Source: Thysanoteuthis rhombus (taxonomy: Eukaryota > Mollusca > Cephalopoda > Oegopsida > Thysanoteuthidae). From it: 64,000 nucleotides of DNA. The stretch lies in NCBI GenBank assembly GCA_963457665.1, contig OY735219.1:37506477-37570476 (forward strand), read 5' to 3'. Both the position numbers and the translations under genes were made by a program. Shown in pieces: positions 33,201 through 39,440 of this stretch. The notes beneath the pieces were generated by a model, which saw nothing but the letters and a program-made list of their open reading frames with translations, ran no database searches and was not told the origin of the DNA. Numbering within the stretch: the first letter of the stretch is position 1; the number at the start of each line of letters is the position of its first letter.

Positions 33201-35937
33201 TTGAAGCACCTCCCCCATAAAGAACTATTTTGTAGAGGAATTTTTGAAAAACAAAAAAATATTTTCCCTACTCATTGAGAGGAGTTTGGGTGCAAAATTT
33301 CCAGTTTCTACTATGAACGGTAAGGGCAGAGTAAAGTCCAGATAAATACATATAAAATACTTTTTGCAAAATAAGATGAGAGATAAAGCAAGGGGGTGGA
33401 ATAGTATATAACCAACCTGTAGGGAAGAGTACTTTATCAAGTTCAAAAAACATAGGGTTTTTCTGAAAGAAATAGACCAACACATTTTCTCCACTGTTTG
33501 TACAGATCTTCATCACAGTGACATCCCCTTTGTTTGGCAGGACTTCATTTAGGGAATCTTCGTCGAGGAACTTGAAAGATTTCAGGATGTCAGCTTTGAT
33601 TTTCTTTCTGAAATGCCGGAGAGAAATCAGGAGAATTAGGTTGGACAGGAAAAGAATATTTCAGAAAATAAACAAAAACAGGTCTGATTAGTCATTCAAT
33701 AGAAACCCTCAAATGATCAATGTCTTTCGGCAACATGTTGGGGTGATCAATTAAAAAATTGGAAGAAGGGGTGATCAATGGATAAGTTGCTTCTCTTGCC
33801 TTTTGTTGGGCAGTGATCACTAAAAATTAAAAAAAAAACGAACACAAGCATGAGCGCTGCTGAACACAAACTAATGGATCAATTTAGCATCAACTTACAT
33901 CGTAAATTGAACCCCTGTGCCCACCTAGTCAAGGGTGGGATTTAGAAAAAACAAAGAAAAGATTTCTCCCGACATAAGGAATAAATGTTCAAATTTTCAG
34001 CCCTTGGTGAGGCCTATTTGCATCATACGTACATAGCCACCCAGCCAGACAATTTTAAAAAAAGAAACCTATGTGGACAGTTTTGGTTGATGGTTTTTAA
34101 AAGCTGGTAATGCAGTTTATTACTATTGATAAATGAGTTTGATCCTCACTAAGTATACCATATTTGGGGTCTTGAGCCCAAACTAAGCTAAACTTGGACT
34201 CTGCATGGTTCTGTCCACAAGTGTGAAAAATTTCATGCACGCGTTGACCCCATGATGTTCAAAAAATCAAAACAAATAAGAGAATTCATGCAAGAATTAA
34301 AATCGGACCAAAGGGAAGACAATGTGATCCGTACTTCCGTGAAAATGGCGGAAAGTACCAAAGTTCAACATTATAATTAAATTGAAAATAGGTCCATTCT
34401 CGTAAAACCTTAAAAAAAAATTTCTTCCAAAAACTAATTTTCGAATGGTTCGAGGTTTTAATAGATTGAAAGCACCCAAAATTAAAAGAAAGAAAATTCT
34501 TCTATGATAACTGCGTTGCAACAATATCAGAATCTTTACCAATTATATCATTCATCCTCTTTTTACAAAGGAAAAAGTAAGGTAAATTTGATATTCTAAC
34601 AAGGGATATGATATTTTCATCACATCGATTCAACTGAGCAAGCTTGGGGAAAAAAGATCTTTCATAGCCGATTTTCAATGTATTCCTTTCTCTCATCGCT
34701 CCAAAATATAATTCTGTTGATTGCCAACCATTCTAAATAAGACGTCTTCATATTTTAAAGCTTGTTGATATAAGTTAGTCTCCAAACATTTTATTGGTTC
34801 ATTCATTGATAATTACCGATTCATTTTTTTTTCTTTTTAAAGATACAATTCTAAAATCTTGTAATACTTAAAACTCGGTGGAGAACAGTCATTTGGGTAG
34901 GGGGTAAACTCTAGTTTAATCGAATCCATTTCTTTTTTTAAAAATGGATTTTCCCGAAAATTATACATTCTAAAAAATTAAAGTATCTGGAATGCCAAGG
35001 TATTTATTCAAGAAATTTTAAAAGATTATTTGCGACGCGAATTAACACAAACAAGGTAAATCTTTGCTTTGACGTACAGACCTATGGCGGAGTTTAACCA
35101 CTATAGACAGAGGCTCCAAAAATATTTTCTTCAAATTAAAACGCATGATTAACTACATTCATCATAAGTTTATGCAATAATGAAATTAAACACTAGTCTC
35201 CACCAGATCACACACCATGAAGTCGACAAGATATGATGGAAACGGTTAGTGCATCTTCCGATATCGGATGTACCAAAAAAAAAAAAAATGACGAATTCTT
35301 AGGGTGCGTTATCTGAAGAAGACATGCGTTTAATATCATTATTACGTGAAATCCTGAGGAAGATGTTGTTTGATAATTTTATATTTCAATAAAGAATATA
35401 TACTTTTAAAAGTCTGGGTATGACTTTTGAGACCCACTATACTGCTTTAACACCGTAGGTTTGTGTACGTAAAAGCGAATTACCACAAGGACTTGACCCA
35501 ATTTTTAACTCTTTATTTTGTTCCTGATCATTTTCTTTTGAATTAAAAAAAAAATTATTATTTTCATTGCAACCAACTGTGGAAAAAAATAGCTTCGCTA
35601 GAGCAATTTTTTAAACCACTTGTTTGGGGTTGCGTCCATTTATTTTTCTTCAATCTTTAAAAATTTAAATCGCATGTAAGATTATAGAACACTGACCTCA
35701 TAATTTAAGAAAAAAGATAACAATCTAGGATTTTTTTTTGTTGATTATTTTAGAAAAAAAATTCAAAATCATTCTTATTATTCGACACAGATCACATCAC
35801 CATTTATGGAAATAAAACATCTTGAACAATTCCTTTTTGCAATAAAAAGTGGAATTGCAGAAAAAACATCAAGTGCGGTACCTGTCCGACCCTTTCAAGG
35901 CTGTATGGGTCTTCACTCGAAAGCTTTTCTTAAACAT
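1581..35937 (-). CDS. EIF2D: Eukaryotic translation initiation factor 2D (eIF2D / ligatin), 14 exons, 3' end outside window
   Basis: eIF2D delivers tRNA to the 40S P site without GTP and acts in reinitiation and in recycling of post-termination 40S subunits (family knowledge). The joined exons read 35937-35882, 33607-33417, 32370-32287, 29970-29868, 25715-25608, 25058-25018, 20618-20370, 14513-14396, 12215-12170, 11425-11322, 8648-8505, 7159-7070, 4306-4214, 1701-1581. They give 516 codons in one unbroken frame. Landmarks matching animal eIF2D are MFKKSFRVK at the N-terminus, TTWPAVF and DLMLPGLI entering the PUA domain (about residues 94-172), MDDLLIHCFLCALK (winged-helix region), EIKKSSYKK, SKFLQSM, LLDPIL (SWIB/MDM2 region) and RKGQIKNITMEVQK (SUI1 entry). 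The human protein is about 584 residues, so about 70-80 are missing, beyond position 1. The start is the only ATG that gives the conserved N-terminus. No in-frame stop or frameshift was seen, so the gene looks functional. Confidence 0.96.
1960..2195. repeat. Dispersed repeat ending at a microsatellite, copy 2
   Basis: This includes CCACTGAAGATGGGAATACA and TCCCGAAACC, and ends CAGAGTCTGTCTCGCTC shortly before a (TG)n array. It is the better preserved of the two copies in this window. Confidence 0.5.
2202..2298. repeat. (TG)n(TA)n(CA)n compound microsatellite
   Basis: Alternating TG, TA and CA runs are arranged so that TG and CA blocks can pair, making the tract self-complementary. Confidence 0.9.
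3605..3705 (+). repeat. Possible tRNA-like SINE head
   Basis: TGGCCTAATCAGTGG resembles a tRNA A box, and AGTTTGAGTCTC, about 60 bases later, a degenerate B box. No paired cloverleaf was verified. Confidence 0.3.
4214..4306 (-). CDS. EIF2D: EIF2D coding exon 13
   Basis: The exon encodes DEVLLDPILASVVLRQGENN and KFHLEWKDLVS, about residues 445-475, the end of the SWIB/MDM2 region. Human reads LVRLDPILCDCILEKNEQ and VMKLPWDSLLT. It has a CAG acceptor and a GTGAGT donor. Confidence 0.95.
4365..4530. repeat. (TA)n(GA)n tract with 20-bp minisatellite
   Basis: About 39 bp of TA passes into GA, then five exact copies of a 20-bp unit (AGAGAGAGAGAGCGAGAGAA) at 4421-4520 plus a partial sixth. The identity between units points to recent expansion. 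Confidence 0.95.
4646..5500 (-). mobile_element. mariner-type transposase relic
   Basis: Read on the minus strand, pieces in several frames follow the order of a Tc1/mariner transposase. Near the 5' end (high coordinates) are HARKVVEAVEKGVRRNP and VKEDLGLKAHKMKR, matching the N-terminal DNA-binding part (RRNP, KEDLGLK motifs). Then come YEKTFIV and GMVWTAIVSD from the catalytic region, FDQDVAPAHTS with the second catalytic Asp, and LNPNINTMDFAI at the third catalytic position. Stops and frame changes throughout show that it is dead. No terminal inverted repeats were identified. Confidence 0.85.
5558..5597. repeat. (TA)n microsatellite
   Basis: An uninterrupted TA tract of about 40 bp lies at the edge of the mariner relic. 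Confidence 0.95.
6424..6472. repeat. Perfect 22-bp hairpin
   Basis: Left arm 6424-6445 (GAGGGCTCAAAATATCTCC...) and right arm 6451-6472 are exact reverse complements around a 5-base loop TTAGC. The loop is short for a typical pre-miRNA. It lies between two mariner relics. Confidence 0.97.
6631..6891 (+). mobile_element. mariner transposase C-terminal fragment
   Basis: The frame reads CPDLAPCDFYFIYPSKERF, QTIDEIKEN, and later FEEDKVVI. These are the mariner C-terminal signatures (PDLAPCDFFLFP, RRFQTIEEIKEN, YFEGDKI), including the third catalytic Asp. The rest of the transposase is not visible next to it, so it is an isolated 3' piece. Confidence 0.85.
7070..7159 (-). CDS. EIF2D: EIF2D coding exon 12 (SWIB/MDM2 region)
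   Basis: The exon encodes EKGSAFPLNEVRNVVVEYVK and KNQLQRLDKK, about residues 415-444. The human counterpart is KKGSFLEGSEVRTIVINYAK, KNDLVDADNKN. It has a CAG acceptor and a GTAAGT donor. Confidence 0.95.
7160..8504 (-). other. EIF2D intron 11
   Basis: The intron carries pogo/Tigger-like debris at about 7730-8110 and a possible tRNA-like SINE fragment at about 8385-8460 (minus strand, B-box-like GGATTCAATCTC). Nothing else is recognised. Confidence 0.65.
7730..8110. mobile_element. pogo/Tigger-like MITE debris, copy 2
   Basis: It begins CAGTAGACCCATTATAACAC, similar to pogo/Tigger inverted termini, and shares internal blocks with 1185-1555. An imperfect TGTGTTGTAATGTGTTAT echo follows at about 7780. 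Confidence 0.45.
8505..8648 (-). CDS. EIF2D: EIF2D coding exon 11
   Basis: The exon encodes LKELIVPDVEQNDYSQ, a short Ser-rich stretch, and VPTIVEMRTVNAAVLPVFKE ending LGY, about residues 367-414. It aligns to the segment of human eIF2D leading into the SWIB/MDM2-like domain (DIKPLYCVPASMTLLFQESG). It has a CAG acceptor and a GTAAGT donor. Confidence 0.92.
8649..11321 (-). other. EIF2D intron 10
   Basis: The intron is AT-rich, with a short (GGT)n tract near 9349-9366, a CATCTAGATTCT foldback at 9964-9989 that belongs to a repeated family, and a few TATCA repeats near 10976-10995. No gene is recognised. Confidence 0.65.
9964..9989. repeat. CATCTAGATTCT foldback
   Basis: Two 12-bp arms (9964-9975, 9978-9989) are perfectly complementary around GG. 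Near-identical motifs occur at about 42690-42713 and, decayed, at about 15035-15055 within longer shared repeat copies. Confidence 0.85.
11322..11425 (-). CDS. EIF2D: EIF2D coding exon 10
   Basis: The exon encodes FSKFLQSMEAQNFIRVTEKS and then KGVDVIDWFDKTHP, about residues 333-366. The human counterpart is LSKFLQQMQQEQIIQVKELS, KGVESIVAVDWKHP. The acceptor is AAG, acceptable but less common than CAG; the donor is GTAAGT. Confidence 0.96.
11535..11815 (-). repeat. tRNA-like SINE, copy 1
   Basis: On the minus strand, TTTAGCTCAATAGGTGAAG resembles a tRNA A box, and CAGGTTCAATTTCC, about 40 bases later, a B box. The tail half, including CTCCTGTTATTA-like and CAATAAACAATTA blocks, is shared with 11845-12010. 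Confidence 0.55.
11845..12010 (-). repeat. SINE, copy 2 (same orientation, shortened)
   Basis: This repeats the distal part of copy 1 (GATTACAAACTGCACTATAT, CTCCTGTTATTATA, AATAAACAATTATAGAAAAT, GGGGCTACTG). The tRNA-like head is lost. Confidence 0.55.
12070..12110. repeat. (TA)n microsatellite
   Basis: About 40 bp of TA. Confidence 0.95.
12170..12215 (-). CDS. EIF2D: EIF2D coding microexon 9
   Basis: A 46-bp exon encodes CPPGKTLEIKKSSYKK (about residues 317-332). It matches human CPEGRQLDIKKSSYKK in 11 of 16 positions. It has a CAG acceptor and a GTAAGT donor, and it ends on a complete codon. Confidence 0.96.
13435..13560 (-). repeat. Family B repeat fragment (inverted)
   Basis: On the minus strand this reads GAATTGGTAGCCCAATTGGC followed by TGGTTGGTCTGG. 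It corresponds to the GAATCTGCAGTCCACTTGGC, TGGTTGGTCAGG end of the other family B copies. Confidence 0.55.
14238..14324. repeat. (CT)n/(TA)n tract with 13-bp inverted flanks
   Basis: ATGCATTTTGTAT (14267-14279) and ATACAAAATGCAT (14312-14324) are perfect reverse complements bracketing a (TA)n run, so the whole can extrude as a cruciform. A (CT)n tract precedes it. Confidence 0.9.
14396..14513 (-). CDS. EIF2D: EIF2D coding exon 8 (winged-helix region)
   Basis: The exon encodes DEMDDLLIHCFLCALKSGLK and then EKELPITTVNFYRNHMKAF, about residues 278-316. Human reads EQMDELLQQCFLHALKCRVK, then KADLPLLTSTFLGSHM. It has a CCAG acceptor and a GTTAGT donor. Confidence 0.96.
14878..15065. repeat. Dispersed repeat shared with 42525-42720, copy 1
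   Basis: Shared landmarks, in order, are ATAACTCGCCA, CACARTC, AATTRAACRAC, TTTGAAGTCA-like, GTCAGAATA, TTYCCA..A.AAACATCT and TAGATTCTGAA. The family is not identified. Confidence 0.55.
16261..16440 (+). mobile_element. mariner transposase N-terminal fragment
   Basis: From the ATG at 16309 the frame reads IFKYDFKLGHNAAQAAYHVK and RAFGVNMVHT. This matches the mariner helix-turn-helix start (YEFKLGHNAAEA, INEAFG). It ends at a stop after about 47 codons with no catalytic region following. The sequence from about 16235 is shared with 55865 onward. Confidence 0.8.
16590..17035 (+). repeat. Family B repeat, copy 1
   Basis: The landmark TTTAGGCATTGATG, TTGGTCCAAAAT is shared with 23835-24200. 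The end (GAGAAGAATCTG, CACTTGGCTGGTTGG, GGGGCTACAGTGATTCAAAT) resembles a tRNA A box / B box pair about 35 bases apart, so it may be a SINE read in this direction. Confidence 0.5.
20031..20056. repeat. Poly(A) tract
   Basis: About 26 consecutive A. It may be the tail of an unrecognised retroposed element. Confidence 0.85.
20370..20618 (-). CDS. EIF2D: EIF2D coding exon 7, acidic linker
   Basis: This is the longest exon in the window, about residues 195-277. It is low complexity: a Ser/Thr-rich first half (EVPSSDPSDSDETSC), then an almost pure Glu/Asp run near its 3' end, ending LRAQ. The position corresponds to the poorly conserved acidic linker between PUA and the winged-helix region in other eIF2D proteins. 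The acceptor is CAG after a (CT)n tract; the donor is GTAAAA. Sequence similarity alone would not identify it; phase and order do. Confidence 0.9.
20990..21050. repeat. (AAAAAG)-type purine tract
   Basis: Irregular AAAAAG, AAAAAAG and AAAGAAAAA units run for about 60 bp. Confidence 0.85.
23835..24200 (+). repeat. Family B repeat, copy 2
   Basis: It carries TTTAGGCATTGTTGGTCCAA and AGAGAGAAGAATCTG, then TGCTTGGCTGGTTGGTCAGG and GGTGATTCA at the end. It has the same order as copy 1. Confidence 0.55.
25018..25058 (-). CDS. EIF2D: EIF2D coding microexon 6
   Basis: A 41-bp exon encodes WAAGDKSGPPHIPQ (about residues 181-194), just after the PUA domain. Human has LWRSGNKSSPPSIAP at the same place. 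It has a TAG acceptor and a GTAAAT donor. Its phases fit exon 5 (two bases in) and exon 7 (one base out), and the match to the short human GNKSSPP segment supports it despite its length. Confidence 0.9.
25059..25607 (-). other. EIF2D intron 5
   Basis: This is the shortest intron seen (549 bp). It is AT-rich and I recognise no element in it. Confidence 0.7.
25608..25715 (-). CDS. EIF2D: EIF2D coding exon 5 (PUA domain)
   Basis: The exon encodes LAPVVVGQMLMSGRDM and MKGKGIGIIHYFGDEL, about residues 144-180, completing PUA. It matches human APVAIGVAAMST, LKGRGFSVLHTYQDHLW. The acceptor is TTGTAG; the donor is GTAAGT. Confidence 0.95.
26236..26277. repeat. 19-bp hairpin
   Basis: CTATTATTAAAGGACTTCC (26236-26254) pairs with 26259-26277 in 18 of 19 positions around a GTTA loop. 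It lies 300 bp from a family A copy and is not part of any other copy seen here. Confidence 0.92.
26578..26978 (+). repeat. Family A repeat, copy 1
   Basis: Landmarks in order are ACAGGTCTG.TTAGT, CAATAGAAACCGTCACATGA, GGGGTGATCAATGAATAAG, GCAGTGATCACTAAAAA, CAATTTAGCATAAACT, ACATAAGGAGTAAATGTTGA, TAGTGGTGCAACCTG, CAGCCAGACTAACTT, AGAAACCTATGTTG. The same order recurs in at least eight other places in the window. Confidence 0.85.
27371..29071. mobile_element. hAT-type DNA transposon, apparently non-autonomous, 1.7 kb
   Basis: The left end CAGTGGTTCACAAACT and the right end, reverse-complemented, CAGTGCTTCTCCAACT match at 13 of 16 positions and follow the hAT terminal pattern CAGtGgTTCtCAAACt. 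The direct flanks CCTTAGAC (27363-27370) and CCTCAGAC (29072-29079) fit the 8-bp target duplication of hAT elements with one change. Subterminal GCACAC / GTGTGC motifs are also inverted. Internal open frames (for example 28498-28755 and 28752-29147) show no transposase signature, and the latter runs through the right terminus, so it is not a gene. Confidence 0.8.
29868..29970 (-). CDS. EIF2D: EIF2D coding exon 4 (PUA domain)
   Basis: The exon encodes DLMLPGLIIEGEVHPW and IKKGDSCTVNLRGN, about residues 111-144, the first strands of the PUA RNA-binding domain. The human counterpart has DLMLPGLVMP and VQKGDLCAISLVGN. The acceptor is CAG preceded by CTTTT; the donor is GTAAGT. Confidence 0.96.
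31065..31365 (-). repeat. Family A repeat, copy 2 (inverted, partial)
   Basis: In inverse order this shows ATTCAATTTACACTGTAAG, CTGCTAAATTG, CATTGATCATCCCCAACATG and GAGTGACTAACCAAAC. The CCAGACTAACTT end is missing. Confidence 0.75.
31870..32090 (+). repeat. Family B repeat, copy 3 (3' end)
   Basis: This ends AGAGAGAAGAATCTGCAGTC, CACTTGGCTGGTTGGTCAG, CTACAGTGATTCGATT. It is the cleanest copy of the putative tRNA-like end. Confidence 0.55.
32287..32370 (-). CDS. EIF2D: EIF2D coding exon 3
   Basis: The exon encodes VYLLWKHPQIMLSFTTWPAV and then FTKLVAGA, about residues 83-110, the end of the pre-PUA domain leading into PUA. The human counterpart reads VYTLWSYPDLLPTFTTWP. It has a CCAG acceptor and a GTAAGT donor. 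Confidence 0.96.
32371..33416 (-). other. EIF2D intron 2
   Basis: The intron carries a 5'-shortened family A copy at about 33045-33350. The rest is AT-rich with nothing recognised. Confidence 0.65.
33045..33350 (+). repeat. Family A repeat, copy 3 (variant 3' end)
   Basis: GGTGATCAATTGAAAAGTTG opens the copy and CAATTTAGTATAAACGTACA follows. It then ends with a different tail, GCAAAATTTCCAGTTTCTAC, TATGAACGGTAAGGGC, shared with 43318-43385 and 44385-44440. It lies 67 bp from EIF2D exon 2. Confidence 0.75.
33417..33607 (-). CDS. EIF2D: EIF2D coding exon 2
   Basis: The exon encodes about residues 19-82 of the N-terminal (pre-PUA, MCT-1-like) domain, including KIKADIL, DVTVMKICTNSGENVLVYFF and FFELDKVLFPT. 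It aligns with human RKLRADV and LFELEKNLYPT. It has a CAG acceptor and a GTTGGT donor, a slightly weak non-consensus donor. It is flanked on both sides by same-orientation family A repeat copies. Confidence 0.95.
33608..35881 (-). other. EIF2D intron 1
   Basis: A full-length family A copy lies at about 33680-34090. 34100-35881 is AT-rich with no recognised element or gene. Confidence 0.65.
33680..34090 (+). repeat. Family A repeat, copy 4 (near full length)
   Basis: It runs from ACAGGTCTGATTAGTCATTC to GAAACCTATGTGGACAGTTT and contains the paired TGATCAATTAAAAAATTGG and GGGCAGTGATCACTAAAA blocks. With copy 3 it brackets exon 2 in the same orientation. Confidence 0.85.
35882..35937 (-). CDS. 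EIF2D: EIF2D coding exon 1 (start codon)
   Basis: ATG at 35937-35935 opens MFKKSFRVKTHTALKGSDR, closely matching the N-terminus of animal eIF2D (human MFAKAFRVKSNTAIKGSDR). The donor is GTACCG. The exon ends with two bases of an Arg codon that is completed in exon 2. A candidate acceptor (TTTACAG) 39 bases upstream of the ATG, with the following exon base at 35976, leaves open a separate 5'-UTR exon. Confidence 0.93.
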
Positions 35938-37086
35938 CTCCAGGGATTTTTGTTTTGTTTTAAAATTATTTTCACCCTGTAAATCGTGAAAGGTTTCACT
36001 CCCAAGTGTCAAATAATGGGAAAAGAACACAGAGCACCTCTAACCACCATTAGTGCTTTTTATTAGATTAGAGAGTTCTGCTTCCTGCTCTATTATTGTT
36101 AACACTAACAAGAATTACAGAAATAAGAACTAAGTAAAAAATGTTACAACAGTAATTTTTTTCAAGACACTACTCGATACCTCAAACTAGAATTCAAAAT
36201 TATAACAAAATATTGCGCCATTCGAAGTTTCACATGAGATGAAATTACAATTTATAAAATTGAAAAAAAAACAAAACAAGCAAGAACATTGTTCTTCAAG
36301 CAGACGATAAAAATATTTCTAATTTCAAATAAAATCGGATATAAAAGAAAATTTAATTACAATGAATCTTTGAATAAAGGCAATCTTTTGGCTGGAAAAT
36401 TAGAACACTCTGTTTAATAGAATCGGAAACGGGGCCTTAACAAAATATATATTTACATCTGAGTCGGACGTATTGATAACCGGTAACAATATTTCCATTT
36501 ACACCGCTAAGTTTGAATAGTTTGCGTTTAATCGATGTGTGTATTTGATTTGACGACATTAAAAGTTGTTGCAAGGTTCAAATCGATGAATAATAAATGA
36601 ATATTATTGATAAATTGGACATTATGTTTTTTTTCACGAAGAATTGCTGAGAAAACCCTGTTTAAATCAGAACTGGAAGTCGGTAATTTTTTTTTTGTGA
36701 TTTATGTTTTTTTTCGTTTTTCCCTCCTGTTCTAGCACTGCCTAGCAGTCTGCTACTAGCAGCAAGGTAATCTAGTGCTACCCAGTAGGTTTCTGGTTGA
36801 ATTTTTGGATTCATGAAAAATCTGTTCAATTGTTACCTTTTTGAAAAGTCTCTTCATTCTCTCTTGTCTGGAGAAAATTCAATTTTTTTGTAAAGATTCA
36901 AAATAATGTTTTTAGTTGTTGTGAAATAAAAAAAAAACTTTTTTGCTGCTGATTGATTAATCAGTTATTAGTTATCATCTACCTGACGCACTTGCAACGT
37001 AAAGTATGGTTTGATTTTTGTGTATTTTCCCTCGACTAGTCCGAGTCCGGCAATGAATGAAGACTGAAATATTTGGTAATTGTTTG
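35938..37086. other. 5' flank of EIF2D
   Basis: The promoter and 5' UTR should lie here or further upstream, but no TATA box, CpG island or initiator can be named with confidence. A candidate 5'-UTR splice acceptor places the next exon base at 35976 on the minus strand. The remainder is AT-rich. Confidence 0.4.
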
Positions 37087-37517
37087 GAATAGGTTCAACA
37101 AAACGTATCGATATTTTGCAAGGGAGATAACCAGGATAGACGCTGTACATAATAAAAGCGTAAATTATGCAGACAATTAATTTGGCATAAATCAAAAAAT
37201 GTTTACATCGTAATTGCATGAGTTGGTGCGGAGAAACAATGTCAGAAATGACGGAACTTTTTCGAATCAATTACTTTTTTTATTGAGGTATTAATTTCAA
37301 TCGTCTATTGATTCTAGAGTTTATGTTGATAATTGGGACCTCAACCCTAACACTAACTCTAAATTATATCATTTGTAGGTAAATTTAATAAATTGATTTC
37401 AAATTTTGAGGATTTTCCGTTTTCATTTATTCTGTAAATAGTTTAGAAGCAGGTAATAGTGTCTAGTGATAAGCTATCTCCCTTGCAAAATATCGACGTA
37501 ATGTTTTGGTGAACCTA
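37087..37517. repeat. Inverted-repeat element about 1.2 kb upstream of EIF2D start
   Basis: GGAATAGGTTCA.CAAAAC and TCGATATTTTGCAAGGGAGA at 37087-37130 recur in reverse complement at about 37469-37517, with one small length difference. The arms are about 45-50 bp with a spacer of about 340 bp. The structure suggests a MITE or a foldback. The open frames over both arms are consequences of the repeat. Confidence 0.75.
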
Positions 37518-37876
37518 TTCCGAGAAATACCAAAGCATAGAGTAATATTTTCCTAGAAAAATGATAAGACGTGTTCGTCGTCGGTGAATAGGCGCTGGAT
37601 AAAGATAAAATGAATGTTTGGACAACTTTCAGATACATTAAATTCTGACATGCTTTCATTTGTCTTCAATCAAACTTATATAGCTTTCCCAAGTCAGAGT
37701 GAAAGTAATGTTCAAGTAAATATAATGTTCATAAACTTAACCGCCCGCGAGTACCACGTAGTTAGGCGTGTTCTTGATATGAGTGTGAGTGTGTTGACTG
37801 TTAACTTTCTTGAACAATCTTCATTAAAGTTGTGGACGTTTGTTTGTTGTTGTTTTGGGGGGGGGGGGCGAAAAAC

Positions 37877-38089
37877 CAGTGCCGAATTAAGTGGGGTGCA
37901 AGCAATATTTAGCACCCACCATCGCCCCCAAATTAGCTAACAGGAACAATAACCATGAAAAAAGTTCGTAACCATACGATGTAATAACAATGATTGATGA
38001 AGTTTAATATAATTACAATTCAAATTTTGATGGGAGGGCCCCTGTTTAAATTATAGCCAGGGGCCCAATGCAACCTTAATGCGGCCCTG
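37877..38089. mobile_element. Short hAT-like MITE
   Basis: The left end CAGTGCCGAATTAAG and the right end, inverted, CAGGGCCGCATTAAG match at 13 of 15 positions. The flanking 8-mers (CGAAAAAC and GAAGAAAT) are not convincing duplications, so the boundaries are tentative. Confidence 0.5.
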
Positions 38090-38207
38090 GAAGAAATAGA
38101 TAAATGAAAGGCCAATGCACAATCAATAGAACAGCTACGCAGACAATCGAAAAAGGATTACTTGCTGAATAAAGGTAAACTAGTAAGGTATTTTTAACAA
38201 AAAGGTA

Positions 38208-38654
38208 ATTTTCTAATTTACGGGCGCGGCAAATATGACCTACTTGATATTTGAATTGGAAATTACCATAGAGTTACTGCTCCAGATTCCTTGTACGAAT
38301 GGTATCTAATTATAAAGAAAATCCAATATTTTAATGTCCATTGTTAAAAAAAGCAAAATGAAAGGGCTGTCTAAGTCGTTAAACGTTATAAGTGCAGTGT
38401 TCACATATGAGCGAACTTTCGATTTTTAGAGAGAGAAAAATGCAATGAACACCTGCTGCAACAGCCTGTAAATATTGAATCAGCGTTAGGTTTAGTTGTT
38501 TTTTAATTATTTTGGAATTATTAAATAATGTTTAAGATTCAATTAAACCAATAGCTGGGTGTGGAATCAAAACAGTTAAACGAAGGTACGGCGTGTAATT
38601 CTAATTTTAATTTTTCAAGTAGGTTATATTTGCCGCGCCCGTAAACTAGAAAAT
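38208..38654. mobile_element. MITE with 40-bp terminal inverted repeats
   Basis: Arms 38208-38247 and 38615-38654 match at 38 of 40 positions and contain the GC-rich block TTTACGGGCGCGGCAAATAT. The total length is 447 bp with no open frame of note. No clear target duplication was seen. The superfamily is unknown to me. Confidence 0.85.
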
Positions 38655-39440
38655 CACAGCAGTTTTGTATTCAACAAATTGGATTGATGTCGTATAGGTC
38701 AGTCTGGCTGATATGACGAAAGTTGTATGGTGAAGGGTGTAGTATCTGTTCTTTTCCATTTCGATGAAAAATTGATTCTCCCAATTTCCAACCCTTAATT
38801 GAAAACTTTGAAATGTTCCGTTTAAACTAACTAATTGACGAGTATGTAAAATTGATATCAAGAAAAAGAACAAACTCTGTTCAAAACCTGTGATGTTGTT
38901 TATACAGTTTTTGACAGCATTTGTTTCTGTAATGAAAAACATCAGTTTCCAGTTGATCATTCCCAGTTTATCCCCATTAAAACGTCTGGAACAAAAATGA
39001 ATAATCATTGAATCAAATATAAAAGGAAAAATATCATCCAAAATGCTATATACATCCATAGGAAGCAAAAAGGTTTGATTTTAAAATTTTGAAAAATTTA
39101 ATAGTCTTTCGTCATGAACTTGTAAAGTAATAAACAAAAAAATACTCGTAAACTTGAAGATTGTTGTAGCAAACAAAAGTGAGCTATTAATAAACTTTTT
39201 TCAAAATAAAGCATCCAATGATATTTTAGTTTCAATCAATCCTCAAGTAACAAAAATTAAAAAACCCACAACAAACAGTATTTCTTACTCAACATCCAGT
39301 GATGCTCAAATTAGAAATTGATCTATATTTCTCTTATGTTTATTTTCTTTGGTTCTGCCATGACATTTTAGATTTAAAGACTCTCTCACATTTTTTTTCA
39401 GTGAAAGTGATTTTTCAGGTCAAAATGGTGTAAAAAAACA
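38655..39440. other. AT-rich stretch without recognised gene
   Basis: A 140-codon minus-strand open frame at 38646-39068 begins within the MITE arm. It has no recognisable domain and no splice or family support, so I do not call it a gene. Confidence 0.5.

Noticed and set aside
38646-39068. 140-codon minus-strand frame
   Set aside because: It extends into the MITE inverted terminus and has no recognisable motif or splice support.
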